DNA from: Acanthaster planci
Taxonomy: Eukaryota > Echinodermata > Asteroidea > Valvatida > Acanthasteridae
Length of the DNA: 60,000 nucleotides
Assembly: GCF_001949145.1 (NCBI RefSeq)
Contig: NW_019091397.1
Coordinates: 1,337,477 to 1,397,476 of the forward strand
Direction of reading: 5' to 3'
Of this stretch, positions 43,556 through 57,059 are shown piece by piece. Within the stretch, counting starts at the first letter, position 1; every line of letters starts with the position of its first letter. A program made the position numbers and the translations under genes. Below the pieces are notes generated by a model. It made no database searches and was not told where the DNA came from. It was given only the letters and a program-made list of their open reading frames with translations.

Positions 43556-45978
43556 CTTCAGGGCGGCATTATGTCGTTATTTCACACGAGAATATATCGG
43601 TATCTGCCGTCTAAATTTGGAATACAGTGCACCACCAGGCACGAAATGACACTGAACCACACATACACGCCAAGGTACACGACTTGCGGTTGGGTAATCA
43701 TATTCACATACATCCAGTAGAAGATGATATTAAACACAGTTCAGTCGGCGAGATAATGTTTCACCTTCATGATGAAATATGAAACATGGCAACAGCTCTT
43801 CCCAACTGCACTGTTATTGGGCTAACTTAATTTGATATTAGCAAAAAGGGTCCATGCTGTAAACATTGACCAACGCAGTCCTCGTAAAAGTACCTTTATT
43901 GTCCGTTAAACCCTACGTTTAATTTTTTTGGACAATTGTTAGGGCATTTTAGCTTGTTTTGTTTTTGTATTTAGCCGTTGAGTAAAGATTTTACCAGAAG
44001 CAAGAAACCTCAATATAACAGTTGTTTCAGTACCACCAATTACTAGTAGTGCTGGTTTTGACGTCATAGTTTGCTTTAGAGTGAATTGTGTCGTTTTAGT
44101 TCATGACAGTGAAAGTTACCTCAAAAGTATTTAAGTGAGCAAATGTTGCATCACTTTTAATTTGAACAGGACCCCCTTTTTGTGTGTAGTTTTTTGCTTA
44201 CACGACAATTAATACGGTGTTAATATATCGTTCAGAAAGACAGCCCAATTAGGAAAGGATGTCAAACAGTAATTTTATGCATTAAAGAGTAGTTGAAAGT
44301 TGAACAAAATGTATTCCCAAGTACAATTCATGTCTTTGGCTCTTTAAAAAAACGAAAAACGCTCAGTGTTTGCCCAGTCCGTGAGTTTAAGTTTGTCACT
44401 TGTTAAAGTTTACCCATGTGCAGTCACACTATAGCCAGCCTTCCCAGTTGTGGAATGAACACAATTTGAAATAGGATTTACGGCTCTAAAGCCATTGAAT
44501 GGGAAAACTCTCGACCTACAATCATGTTGAGCTAGAAAACTTGAAAGCTGTTTATCGCGTTCATATAGAGTACCATTAAGTTAGTGGGGTGTTTGTTTTG
44601 TTTTCTCTGCAGACGTTAGTGTATTCAGACAGTGTCTTTCTGTTGATGTTTTCATGGTATTAAGTGGAACGCTAGCTGCAATTTCTTAAAAAGTAGGTCT
44701 ACTTGAGATCATCCTAGAAACATTTCCACTGCTCTGCTACTCTAACATCAAGAGCAATACTCCTAGATTTCTTTGAAAAAAATCATAAAAAATTAATTTT
44801 GGAACGATGGCACAGACTACGCTGCTCTAGTGGCCGTTGCACGGTTAGTAAACTCCCTCTGCGCCAGGTCTTGTTTTTCCCCTTCAGCTGTCTTGGGGCG
44901 GTGTCAGTATCTGGACCGAGGCATTGTACATCTCCGTTGTCTTATAATGTCATCCGTTATGAGGGTACAGAGACCACTTCATCAGACTAATGCAAGCGTA
45001 CAAGAGGGAGATCGATTTCACGCGCGCAGGGGAAGCTCACACGTGACCCCCGCAGGACACGGGCCCGTCGAATGAGGTGTCTCCAACGCTGGATATTAAT
45101 TTTAATAATGCCCGGCTGGATTATCCTTTATTTAAGCTTAAAACCACAAGTGTTGGTGGCTAGTTGGAGAGAGAAAAAAGGCACTTGGCGGTGGCTGTGC
45201 AAAGGTGTAATGCCTCTGCCGTCAGGGACTTTGACTGGGTCCATTTCATCAGAGGAGTAGCACCAATAGACGGCACACTGGCAACGGGCACTGAAAGTCT
45301 AACGAGATATGTGGGTAGTTGTTGCCTTGCGACTGTCACCATGTGGACTGTACCTTCCTCCGCGTACACAGAATGGACGCAAAAGGTGAGAGTTTTCGAT
45401 GGCTTCTGCTCCATTAAGTCAAATCATGAAGATGACTAGATTTAAAACACTGCGCCTACTACATCATTGCTCTGCACAACCGTAATGCTCGGACTTCAAT
45501 TACTTTCCATTCATTTTTCCCATTAGTCCTTTGCCTTCATAAGCTTATAGAATTCAACAGCTGTGCGTATTGGTAGTTTGTCCTTTATCATACACTTTAA
45601 TTTGCGCGGCACCTGATGATACGATCAGATAGTATGGAAGCCTTATTAGATGGGCAGCTACATAAGCACTAAGCTTGTAAAAACAGGCGGTCGCAGCTGA
45701 TGAAGGGGGAAAATGACTTTAAAATTACGTTACTTGGTCACACCGTTAAGGTTAATAGAGCAATTTCAATGATTATTGTTCCTGCATCTGAAACAGAAGT
45801 GGCTTCGTAATGGTATACTCACAGACACTTTGGCGACGGGCAAGGATAGATTTATTTATTATTAATTCAGTCATTTAAGTAAAAGCATGGGGGTTGTAAT
45901 AAACACTTGAGAAAATCTGTGTGGCACTCCTGAATCATAGGATCGTTCTCACCATCTATTTATTTACTGTTGCCAAAT
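43556..45978. other. Non-coding background with a perfect CRE
   Basis: TGACGTCA at 44059-44066. CpG-containing sequence at 44800-45090. An open plus frame from 45164 reaches a donor-like AAAAG/GTGAGA at 45389 but follows a stop directly, with no acceptor. The translation (about 75 residues to the donor) is not recognised. Confidence 0.4.
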
Positions 45979-46573
45979 GTAAAAGAGTGTTGACATGACA
46001 AATGCCATTAATAGGACATCTCCTGAAAATGAAGAATCCAAACGTTCTTACAAAATAATTACATTTAACTAACTTATAGCAAGAAGAAAGTACAAATTCA
46101 TGAATATGCAAATTAAGTATTCATTCTCACCGAAACTTTCGGCCATCTTTGATTTAGAACATTTCTGGAATAAAACTACTAATACTACAAAAAACTACAA
46201 AATGAAATAAATGTTATTCTTGATGTTTAAAAGGACATTGATTACTGTAAATACCAGATGGCCGAAGAAAGCCGTATATATGTCCCCGATTGGATCGAGA
46301 ATCTTTAAAAGATACATTTCGTTTCCCAAAATGACTAATCTTCATGAATGTGTAAGAAAGAAATACCTTTAAATTAAGGAAATACAACGAGAAATAATAA
46401 TCTTGGGACTGTGATAAAGTGTAAGATTATGCAGGTTAAGATTAAAAATTAAAATGAATAGAAAGTGATAATTTACCTGTAAAAGAACAGAGATGGGATA
46501 AATGCCAAATATAGGACGTCTCCGGAAAATTAAGGATGACCTAGCGCCCGAAATCTAACGTTGGTGGCGCTAG
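45979..46573. repeat. Diverged direct repeat pair about 500 bp apart
   Basis: The stretch around 45979-46035 (TGTAAAAGAG, AAATGCCATTAATAGGAC, ATCTCCTGAAAAT) recurs at about 46479-46535 (TGTAAAAGAA, AAATGCCAAATATAGGAC, GTCTCCGGAAAAT). Between them is AT-rich DNA with CCGAAACTTTCGG (46130-46142) and an inverted pair CGGCCATCT/AGATGGCCG. Right after the second repeat, CTAGCGCC (46541-46548) and GGCGCTAG (46566-46573) form an exact inverted pair. Could be the ends of a decayed element; type unknown. Confidence 0.4.
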
Positions 46574-47099
46574 TCTAATTTGAATATAAATGACTATTGT
46601 AAATTAAAATAGGGTTGTACCAAAATAAACGGGTGTCTTTTTATAACCGTCACATAAGGAATCACCATTGATAATTTAACATATTAAACTCAAACGTATA
46701 TTTTCGCATGTCCATCTTCCAAATGAAACCAATACATGTATAATTATATTGCATTCTAAAAAGTTTGTTAAAAATATTGTGCAACGTGGCCTTGACGACA
46801 ATAGATACAGTTTTATCTTAATTGTGGGCTGATTCGGGGAAATGTGACCACAGTTTATGGAAGATTTGACACAAGAATGTAGGAAGCTCCTATTGTGACG
46901 GTCGTTCGGCAAAATGTTGAACCAGTTTGCTACTGAACAATATTTAGTATCCAAGCGGGTTGCATAGATGGCTTTATCATTTGCGCCAACTCAGGCGCGT
47001 TGAACATACTCCAGCTGGTCTGGTCAGTTTTTTTCATCCGAAATAACCTTGTAAAAATAGCAAACTGACTTCTTTTGAGAGTGAAAAGACAGCATGCAC
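46574..47099. other. Non-coding background
   Basis: AT-rich, with minus ORFs of 92 and 78 codons that I do not recognise. Confidence 0.45.
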
Positions 47100-47720
47100 C
47101 ACCACCATAATTATAACAAAAATAGCTGTTATGTAGGTTTACAACAATTAGCAAGTCAAGGCACAAAGTTCCATGCGCACAGTTGGATGTGTATTCTGGT
47201 TAATTCTGAGGACACGATCCTGCTTGGGCACACAACCGCTGCGAGCGGAAATATGTACTCGAATCGGAAGTGTTCCGGAGACTAGGGAACCTCGCGAGTG
47301 AGTTTAAGGCGATCGGCCTCTACTGATACCGTAGCGGAACACAGTTCCCCCTCGCTTTCGGTAAGTGGGAATATTCCCAACAGGGATAATCCACGATATG
47401 GGCAAGACGGCAGATACACATCTCTCGTCTCTCTCAAGAATTATGAGGGCGAGGCGCCTCAAAGGAATACCGTTTACACGTCACTTGCAAAGAGTTCCTT
47501 GCTAGACGAATGCGGAAGACATGCATAATGTTAGCCGAAGAGGTCCTTTCGTCACAAACGCAAAGTCCAAAGATTACTTAGTATTAAACACCGGTTTTGA
47601 AAGGACAATTCCTTCATATCGAGATAGAGAAAACATGCAGCAAAAATGGATTAATCCAGCCAAGCCTTTCGAAGCTTCATGCCGAGGTTGCTCAAGACAA
47701 CGATGCGATACGTTATAGGG
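47100..47720. other. Mixed-composition patch with open frames
   Basis: Four consecutive plus-strand ORFs of 63-90 codons overlap here, and TTTCG/GTAAGT at 47359 is a good donor following a Ser/Arg-rich open frame. No acceptor of matching quality was found, and the frame continues past the donor without a stop. An exon is possible but not supported; regulatory CpG patch is an alternative. Confidence 0.15.
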
Positions 47721-47900
47721 TTTTGAGTCGTTTTCTGTGCATTTTTACAAATCCCAAGCTGATAACTGAAACAAAGCAGATGATGATCATACGGGAATTT
47801 CTGTGTGCTGTGTGCATGCAATATTTAGATTTACCTGGAATTTTCTGTTATCGCTACTCGTCAAATTGACCTGTAAATTTAAAAACATTCTTCCTCTGCG

Positions 47901-47918
47901 TATATATATATATATATA
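47901..47918. repeat. (TA)9 microsatellite
   Basis: Nine perfect TA dinucleotides followed by CACA. Confidence 0.9.
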
Positions 47919-48419
47919 CACATGGCGATGGTATTTTGTATATTAATTCATGTGATTAGCTGCATCACTGATTGACGAAGAAGTCAACTGAGAGACTAAT
48001 TAAGTTTTCTGCTGATCAGAGATATAAGCCAAGTATGTACAGTGTTTTGGGGGAAAAGAACTATTCTTCTTAGCTGTACACAAATTAATTAAAAGAGGTA
48101 GTTAATACAGGAGACACTTTGATCTTGACCCTTCCAACTTGGACAGCATCAACAGCTGTTGAATAATATGTACATTCATTGGGAAATTCTCGAGGATTGG
48201 TTTGAGCATGCGTCCTGTGAAAACATAATTATCAGGCTCAACGGATTATATTTTAATTAATATAGTTGCAAATTCCCCAGTCATTCCATTTTTGCTTCGT
48301 AAAAAACCCTAAAACCGGCAAACTACCGGGACTGCGTATGTACATAGTACATGACCAACTCGAGAAAATGTGGTCAATCAGCACATGAAACTGGACGACA
48401 GTAATGCATGGAGACACCA
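47919..48419. other. Non-coding background
   Basis: Nothing supportable. Confidence 0.45.
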
Positions 48420-48720
48420 AAGTAACGTGGCATAGTTTGTACCACGATCGTCACGGACAGACCACTGCTGAATGCCATGTCAACTCAGTTCTGCGTTGAT
48501 GCTGTTTTCACGGGGGATCCATTTTCCCCGTTTGTATTTTATCATGACAGGGCGTTGAAGGGGCGAATTATCCATACGTTTGCTATCAGTATGCCGCTCA
48601 AATTGTTCACCACTCCGCTAAAGCAATCGCCTGGCTTCTATCAATATCACCGTTTTAGCCCGGACAGCTCTATGTCGAAACAAATTCGCTTTCCCTCCGC
48701 GGCTTTTCGCTATTGAACGT
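48420..48720. promoter_or_regulatory. Candidate conserved non-coding element
   Basis: Mixed-composition 300 bp with TATCATGACAGGGCG near 48540, GCTATCAGTATGCCGC near 48579, TTCTATCAATATCACCG near 48636, and a GGGGA/TCCCC hairpin near 48514-48532. One plus ORF of 79 codons, not recognised. Confidence 0.22.
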
Positions 48721-51209
48721 TGCTAGTTATAACTTTTAGGGTGTCAAAGAGGAAGCCAGATTAAATGGTCTATATAGAAATAAGCTACAACGCTCCATAA
48801 GCTGTAATAGAAGCCAATCTTGCAGGCGCCGAAAGGAACAGAGTCATATCGATCATCAAGAGATGTTTAGCCTAGTCTTTCGTGTCCTGTTTTAAAGCCA
48901 CTCTTTAAACATGACTGCAGAATGCAACCTTTAACCAAACGGATCGATACGGCAATGACAGAAAAATGTGTTAATGGAACATTTGAATGCAGTATGTGAA
49001 TTGATTGTTGAGCATGTTAACCCAGATTTTCTTTTATACTTCAATCCTCTGGCTACACAGTATCTTTCTTTCTTGCATTCTTACGGATTAACGAACAGAG
49101 GCGAAACGTTAAAGAAGGCATTGGGGATCCACACAATTTTTTCTACTTTGGTCTGCATATGGTTTTGCTGATAGCATTCTCTGTCAATAGTGCGTTTCAG
49201 TAAACACTCGGTTCCATAAACGTTTTGCTTTATTTCGTAATAAGAAAGTGGTTGTTATTATTATGTGCCACAGCGTTAGTGGAAATCGACTTAACAACGT
49301 AGTCAACAACAAAGTTTGTTCTTTCAAATCACACCTTTTTAGCTTTAGTCAACATATCGTGATATCATCTGATATGGGTTTTAATTAGCAGTTTACACGG
49401 CCGACACCGAATTATTCTGACCTCCAGAGTTCATAATTTAAAAATGAGGTGACGTAGCCTTCTAGAATGAAGTGCCGCGTTATTATGACGTGTTCCTTTC
49501 ATTTAATGTAATCCTTCTTGTGTGTGTTACCTTGGCTTGTATTGATCATTTTCGGGCTTTCTTCCAAATGTGAAACAAATTAATCAGCATTTTTATACGT
49601 ACTGCCAGAAAACAAATAATGCTTGCTTCCACTATGCCTGGCTGTTCATTGCTGGTGGGAACATGGCACGTGTAAGATTACCTTGAACTACTTGCCATTC
49701 CACAAAGTCAAACATTGTGTCTGGAGAACTCAGCACATAGACGGATGAAACACGTAATGGAAAAGTCTACCGCTTGTGGCTGTTAATTTATTTTGTACAG
49801 AGAAAGAGGTTACTTACAAGAGGATTGAAAGTGATTTTGTTAACAGACTCTAAAAATTTTAAATTGAAAAAAGGGTAACCTCTGTTTAGGTGCAAGACCA
49901 TAATGTCCACTGACCTTTAAAAACGATGTATGTTATAATAATTAATCAATAATTAATCATGGTGTTGCAATAGAACAACCAGTAATTTGACTTTTAATTT
50001 ACAGTACGGTCGAGGATTGTGTTCCATATACTTTCCCCTCCAAATTGATTGGGACATTTATGACTTCGTCTACATTAAGACACAGCAAGAATGTACACGC
50101 AACATAGTACGGGTTGAAAATAGTCTCACGTATCAAAGGACAAATCCAGGTACAATGACGTATTGATGCCTTTAGACTCCTGTAGGCAACATTTTGCGAG
50201 GAGTAACGAGGACGTTAGCTGAACCGTTAAATATTGACAGAGGTTCAGTGACGGAGCAGAGCGACCCGGCTGATCCTGAAGACCTTTCTGAAGTTTCGGG
50301 GAGCAGGTAGGCTGCCTCCTGGATAATGTTGTTTTCAATTTTGCTCTGAATTTTGTCGACAATATAGGTCTCGAGTTGCCAAGGGCCTCTCTATGGCTTA
50401 ACAAATGTTCCCGTTCGTATCCACCCGTTGATTCCTATATGACAGGAGCCTGTTGAGGGCAGACGAATAAGCTGTTATGTGCAAAGTCTTCAGGAATTCC
50501 TCTGGGATGTAATGGTTGTTATGGAGTTTGTGTTAATAGTATAAAATGATCTTTTCTATGGAATAGTTACCTGCGACTTGATAATGTTGGAAGTCAGTTG
50601 GGGCCGAAACTCCAGGCTTCATGAAATTCAGTTTTTGACGCCTGATAGGACCATATTGTTACCCCGGTACACATATACCTTTGGTAGCAGGGGAAATCCC
50701 TACCCTAGCACCTCCGGTTTAGCAACCAATACAGACCTAAACTAGTCTGCGATCCATGCCTAAACAGTCAAAGGACAACCAGCATTAAATCTGGATTTTG
50801 CCAACGCGTGTTCAGATACCATCACCTTGACCAAAATTTAATGAAAGCAGGCAAATTGGCCCATCGTAGGTTTCCTGGGTCTCGTTGCTCAGAATTATTG
50901 TAAGATTGCTTTATATAATCATATAAACTATTTTACAAGGAATGAATCTTGTTTTAATGGCCGTGGAGTTAGAGTCAATTACCAATGCAGCTGACATGTA
51001 GGACAATGCAATTTCGCATGACAGAATATAATGTTAGTGTTTATTTGGAAATCTACAAGTGACATCCTACTTGGAGCTCGGAGAGTCGTGAAATTTGACT
51101 TTTAATTTTAGGTCATTTACTCGGTGAAGGTACGCCACAAGCGTCTCAGATAACTAAGCGCTTCGGGTGATTAACAGGGCAAGAGAACTACCTCTTACAG
51201 CGGTGCATG
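48721..51209. other. Non-coding background
   Basis: No gene supported. TTCTAGAATGAAG near 49462 is heat-shock-element-like, between TGACGTAG and TGACGTGT words about 40 bp apart. Otherwise AT-rich with ORFs under 95 codons. Confidence 0.4.
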
Positions 51210-51352
51210 AGCCTTCATTGGCAAACCCGATGACGTATATAATTATAGAAGGAAAACATGGCATCGTACGGTGACGTAAGGTCCACGCCGTCGTTGTGTT
51301 CATGACGTCGACTAGTAGCACCAATGTACGTATGTTGGACTGCAGTCAGTTC
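51210..51352 (+). promoter_or_regulatory. CRE-like cluster with CCAAT and TATA words
   Basis: TGACGTAT (51231), TGACGTAA (51272) and TGACGTCG (51303) are spaced 41 and 31 bp, near four and three helical turns. An inverted CCAAT (ATTGG, 51217-51221) precedes them. GTATATAAT overlaps the first. TCAGTT at 51346-51351 is an initiator-like word, too far from the TATA-like word to pair with it. A stress- or cAMP-responsive element is a reasonable hypothesis. Confidence 0.28.
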
Positions 51353-53775
51353 GTATTCCTGTGTGCATGTGCATTTACCATACAGTGGTTAATCTGGGGT
51401 CTCTCTAAACCAAAGAAAAGCACAGTTCCAGTCTGAATCACCCACTGTGTAGGTCGCGGCTTTGATTCTTTAAACGTGGTCATTGGATATGGTCAGCTGA
51501 AAATCAAAAGCCTCTAGCACAGCAGAGCAAATCTTTGGCAGATTTCCACGAAGTATGACAACACTATTGCACGCTCCCGTATATCCAAGACGCCTTTACG
51601 TAGTCACGGAGAGTCCCACTGAAACACGGATTGTACCCAAAATACAGAGAACGAGCCTGACACGAAAACGAATTCTGATAGCACATGAGCAAAACACCAT
51701 GAAGGCATAGCGTCACATCGAGGGAAGAGCTGATCCAAATATACATGCTTGTTACAAGAATGTAACAGGAGCCTATCCAAATCGTCTATGTAGTTACTAC
51801 TGCCCAAGTACTGTGACACACTAAAGGCAAAACCAAAGTAGTAGCCACCAAGTAACCGACTTAGACGCGATAACGAGTGCAAGCGTCATTGTATGACAAA
51901 GTAACACTATTAAACCACTGACATACCCCAACGCGCCGTGTCCATTCACCGACGAAACCTATCCTAACGGCTATTGAATTGCAAGAATTTCAACCTGCAA
52001 ACTCTAAAACCCCTGGCAGACTCCGAATGCACCACCAGAAGAATTTCCACGTTTGTATCCTGTTCTTTATGAGACTATATACATGAGAGCCACTCAACTC
52101 GAGTCAACAAGAAGTGTCACTTGTATAAACGCAATCTTGGAGGCAGTGGGCACGTGGAGACCGAAACTCTGCTTCGAGCCGAGATTGCCTGGTTGAGGTT
52201 GAAGTGTGAAAAGTCTTCCTGGCAGAGGTGCCGCTGTGGTGCCAAGTTGACCTAAGATCACGGCTGGTAAAACCCTGGATCGTCTCAAGGCGGTCGAGGC
52301 ATTTCGGTACCACGACCCGGTCATTTTGGCTATGTTGATACATGCATTCTTGGCAAATATTTTACCGGCGCGAGTGGGCAAACCTGGGAGTTTACTCTTC
52401 CAAGGACAAGATATAATTAAGCCAACCTGGCGACGCGTTGTCACCTGTCTCCACAATTTATGGAAAATTAATTAACCCTAGGCATCAAGCGAATCCCTCA
52501 TCAGCGTCATACATGATACGGTGTATGCTTCGCACGAAAGTACGCGTTAATGATTCCGCAATAAAGGCTAGCTCAATATTGCTGGGTGAGTAAATTATTA
52601 GCCACAAGGAGACATGATCGTCAATATTTGAGGTAAGAAGTGCCCTCTATCTGAGGAAACACTGAATGTTTTATGAACTAACATCCTTGCTTGTCCAGAT
52701 ACTCAGCCAGGGTTCTCGCGTTGGCCCAATGCCATAGAGCAGAAAATATGCCCTAGTGAGTTGTGTTGTAACAAATACATGCAAAAGCAGAGAACGAGTC
52801 ACAGGGATAGAAACTGCTTGTCGTTTCAGCTGATAAACCTGTTTTACTAAGCTAATAATTTCAGTGCTTTGCAAATTCTGGGTTTAGCACACGTTGGAAA
52901 TTGTCCCCGATAAAGAAAATGTAAACAAGATCATGATTGTTAACGGACTTTGCCTGTGGTGGTCCACCCCTTAAGAAGAACCTTTTTCGAATTAGTTTCA
53001 TTTTCCCGTGTTTGTGTGATCACATGTAACAAATCAGATTTTATTCCTAACGGCTGTTGTCCCTTTTCTGCCTTTTAAGATTTCTTTAATGAAAGAACAG
53101 TAATATCCAATGACGGTTATATCTGTAAAAATAGGACGTTAGTTACCTGAAGAAACATCAGTGCTGCTGTCAATAGTACTGACTTTTTTTATTTCGAGGC
53201 TGTCAGTCTCATAACGTAGACCTAGCTGATAAGATCTTAAGTCGGATATCCAGATATTGAAAAACTATCCCCGACAGAAATTTAAAGTGGCATTGTGCCT
53301 CTCTCTGTAGCATGAATGATTTAGTATCCACGTTTCACGATGACAAGATGATTTAATGAAGTAGCAGGGGTGGTGGTTGAAGTCTTAACAACTGATTATT
53401 AATGAATTAAATTCATCAGTGACCCTGTGCCAACAAAAACACTAATTAAACATGACTGCATAAATGAGGTTTTATTGCCAATGGGAGCATACCTACTGTG
53501 ATCAACTTTAAAGTGGGGCGTAATGCACTTAGCAGGAGCAGCTATATCCAGGTTTGCCCTCCAATTCCGGGTTGCCTATGGCTTATAAGGAGAAGTGTTT
53601 AAAGACGGTTGGTGGCGCATGAAATGAGTAGAATGAATCCGACTCTAGCCTGTTTTTTTATTCAGTTTAATTGCTTCAGGAACGCCTAACCCGTCAAAGG
53701 TGAGTCCGCTGTGAACAGGGTCACAGAACCCGAGATCTCGCTTCGCCATGCTGACCATATCGCAATTCAAATATA
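51353..53775. other. Non-coding background with overlapping minus ORFs
   Basis: At 52094-52456 two minus frames (120 and 79 codons) overlap in a GC-richer stretch. Both translations are basic and Ser/Thr-rich and neither is recognised. A lone TTAACCCTAGG near 52473 has no partner end. Confidence 0.4.
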
Positions 53776-54035
53776 AATGCAGACTTGGATCCAGGGCCAA
53801 CCCCCATGATCTCATACCCAAAATCGTTAAAAATGAATAAAAATATAAAGAAAAAATATGGTAATAAAAAGGATGACGTCCAAGGAAAATGCATCAGTAA
53901 CATTGTAATGATTTACCTATGTGTGCCTGCCTGCCCGCAACTGCGACAATCGGACATTATAAAAAAAAGAAAAAATCTGACGAGCGTGACCCCCCCCGGG
54001 AAAATTCCTGGATGCGCCGCTGAAGCGCCTTTGAT
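53776..54035. mobile_element. Decayed inverted-repeat element with GGATCCA-like ends
   Basis: Left CTTGGATCCAGGGCC (about 53784) and right, complemented, GGCGCATCCAGGAATTT (about 54006-54020), with C/G tracts inside each end (C8 near 53990). The interior is A-rich. Ends and length (about 260 bp) resemble 14499-14745, though the interiors do not obviously match. Confidence 0.3.
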
Positions 54036-56336
54036 TCAATTTGCGCCGTAAGAGTCAGGCTTTTTAAGTATGCGGCTCTTTTACTTAAGGTTTTAATTCA
54101 AAGATTCTAACAACTGATTAGCCCATGACCGTGTCAGGTCAAGTGATTTTGGCATGAAGTGGAGCGGTCACTTTCGATCATAGCATGCACTCCAGAAATG
54201 AATTTGACGGTGTCGCAGAGTTACGTCATTGGCACCTTCTCAGAGCACAACCAAGAAGGAGCGTTCTACCGTGAAAGAAATACTCGCATTGCCTGGATGT
54301 GTATACTGTATATTGCGGTTTTCCCTCAACGACAACAGCACCGTGAGCAATGTGTCCGCCACCCTTGGCAAACGTCACTTTGTAAAAACGAGAAAAGGTT
54401 GGCAAAGCCAGTGTATACTTATATTGTCCGGTGTTGTCGGCCTCGCCTCAAAGGAAAGTCGTTGCTAGGAAACATTACGCCGTCTTTTGTTTACACTCTG
54501 CACCGAGCCCATTAAATTCTCTGAATGACGATGAAAGCACTGAGCAAAGCTTTTTCGAGAGAAAATGGGATAAACTCATTGAAGTGAGCATGACTGTGAT
54601 TTCATGTCTGAACTGTCGTCTGCGCTTCATATCTAGTTCTGATGCCCACGACTGCATCGTAAATAATCTCTTTCCATACATGAGGTGTGGTTTCAAACTT
54701 GTGTCGATAAAATCACATCCCACCCAGGGGTTACAGTGGTGACGTTGGGGACCTGACTAAATAATGATGGAATTACAAAACGGTTTTCTAACTCCGTGAC
54801 CTGATCAACCAAGTCAGATCAGGCTCCGCGGCTCAGTGACTTCACGTTGTAATAACTAAATTGTATTACACATTTTGCGCGGTGCTGAATTACATTGAGT
54901 GAAAAATTTCGTTTACTTTGGTCCAATCGAAGAAATTGAAACTGCATGTACATCTGTTCATTTTGTGGATTTTTCTTGAACGTCAAGATGGAAACCATTT
55001 TCGCTTCTCAGTCAGTTGGAGTTAATAAAAATCATTTTATTTGTCGCCCACTAAGCAAGTCCATCGGTATGATGACCTAATACAAAGAAACGCAAAAAGA
55101 GATAAACGTGCTCTTCATGTCAGCGGTAGATCAAAATGGCAGATTAAAATTTCTGTTTTTTATATGTTCATATTATCCGTCATAGATTGAACGAAAGAAC
55201 GGAGTTTACTTGAAAAAGTGGGGAGGGAGACTCGGATTTTGGTCGCAACCTAACATTGGGGATGAGTGTTTCATGAAGCACACAAAGAGTCCAACCTGGC
55301 ATTCGAATTCAAATCCTTACGACGCACTCAAATTCCCATCGAGTTTTGTAAGATCGATTTCCGCATTCCACATTAGTGCCGCCGCAGCACAGAGTACGAA
55401 GAACAATGCGTAAAAGCTTTTGTGGCGAACAAAGCAATGTAGCCCTTTCGGTCTATGATATTGAAATCGGTGTCCAAGTTCACGTTGGGCAAGGTTAGAA
55501 CAGTTTTGATAGACTACCCGTAGTTCTCGTGCAAGAATCAGCGTATTGTATATAAACCTGGTTGTTACGGTTGTGAAAACAAACCAACTCAGCCTGACGG
55601 AAACGAAAATGCCGCTTGTGTTTCTGTAACTCTGTGTTCACATGGCCCTTGATGATCGAAGTTCCGTTCCCATCCAGGTGCACGTATAAAGCAGCGTGTC
55701 CTGCTACGCCCATGTCATCTATATTCGTCTTGGCAAGGCTCGTGTCAACAAGTCATGCGGAAATATACCATCTTTACTGGAATGAATACTGTACTTAACC
55801 TTTCCGAAGCCATCTGCCTTACCAATTAGTTACTGAACTCGTGTGTACTTTTGGACGGATCGATACTGTTTATGTCCAACCCCAATTGAACAAGGAAACG
55901 TTCTGCACTCACTCTGGTGAACGTGTAGGAAAAAGCGTTCTATCATTGATTCTGCCCTGGCAGCTTGCGCCAATTACAGTGGAGGACTCGGCAGTCTAAC
56001 CGAACTGATCTACACCAAGGTAAAATACTCAGCAAATATCACTGATTGCAAGAAACTTAGTGGCATAAATCGTTGCTAGAAATGGGTACGGAAAGGCGGG
56101 GGATGACTTTCCTGGCCATGGAAATTCGAAAAGCGGAGGGGATAACACCATATATGCTGTATACATGGGACATTGTTCATGATAAAGATGTACATCTGTA
56201 GGCCCTAATGCGTATCGAGTTCATACAGAATATTACATCCAAATGGCATATGGAAATCTTTAAAATTCTCCACAATCCGCTTTAGTTTCTTTTCTCGTCA
56301 CAAAGAAGTGTGTAGAGGGATGATTCAATAGCCCAA
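54036..56336. other. Non-coding background
   Basis: Several plus ORFs (up to 118 codons at 54159-54515) overlap in different frames, and none is recognised. An exact inverted pair CCTGATC/GATCAGG with a 10-bp loop lies at 54800-54823. No other structure. Confidence 0.4.
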
Positions 56337-56396
56337 CCCCCACCTCAGAAAAGTGGGGGGATATGTACCCCCGTCCAACCTGGGATTTACGCCCAT
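56337..56396. mobile_element. Possible transposon-end relic
   Basis: A CCCCCAC/GTGGGGG hairpin (56337-56359) is followed by TACCCCCGTCCAACCTGGG and TTTACGCCCATGG. Such C-tract plus TGGGATTTACGCC words are typical of worn repeat ends in animal genomes, but no second end was found. Confidence 0.2.
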
Positions 56397-57059
56397 GGAT
56401 GTTGGTTAAAGAGAAAATGTTTCTGTTGTGCTGTGAGTATTTCAGGTAAATGAATGGAACTGGTCTGAAGGTGCATCAGGAGTATTCTATTGATGTGTAG
56501 CTCAAAATGAATATTCACATGTCACAAGCACCAATTTCCTCATAAAACGTGTCCCAGTCAGAATTGCATGTAGCAATGCAGCATCCGCGCCTCGGCCCCC
56601 AACATGGCTACCCTACGCCGCTGCTCACAAAGCCGTTATAGAGGCCATAGGTTTTTTCTGGGAGATTTTATCCTGAGCAGATTTAGGCTTTATAGATTTT
56701 TTTGGCTTTACCTGTCGAAGTGTGACCCATAGATTGATGTCTGTGATGTATGAAAGCTTTTTTCCAATTTTCCCAGACACCGTTTATTTGGAACGATTTG
56801 TATATGAACCTGTTAGTCTTATTGCTATTTAAATAAAGTACTAGCACTGTATTGAAATAATAATTTTTGAATGGTACACAAGCGGTTAAAAATGCTATTG
56901 TTGTAAAAGCCATTTAGAAAACAGCGCAGCCACAGTCGATATAGAAGTTGGCATTTAACGCGGAGGCACTGTTTTTCTAAGCAGAAATGATTCAATTTTT
57001 ATCCTTAATCAGATATTCCTTCGAGGCTCGAGGGGGGATGTCTTCGACTGTACCAATTA
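56397..57059. other. Non-coding background
   Basis: AT-rich, nothing supportable. Confidence 0.45.

Noticed and set aside
45164-45389. Open frame ending at an AAAAG/GTGAGA donor
   Set aside because: Preceded directly by a stop with no convincing acceptor; translation not recognised.
47298-47361. Ser/Arg-rich frame ending at TTTCG/GTAAGT
   Set aside because: Frame continues unbroken beyond the donor and no matching acceptor upstream.
52094-52456. Two overlapping minus ORFs (120 and 79 codons)
   Set aside because: Both open because of local GC; no way to choose a frame and no known domain.
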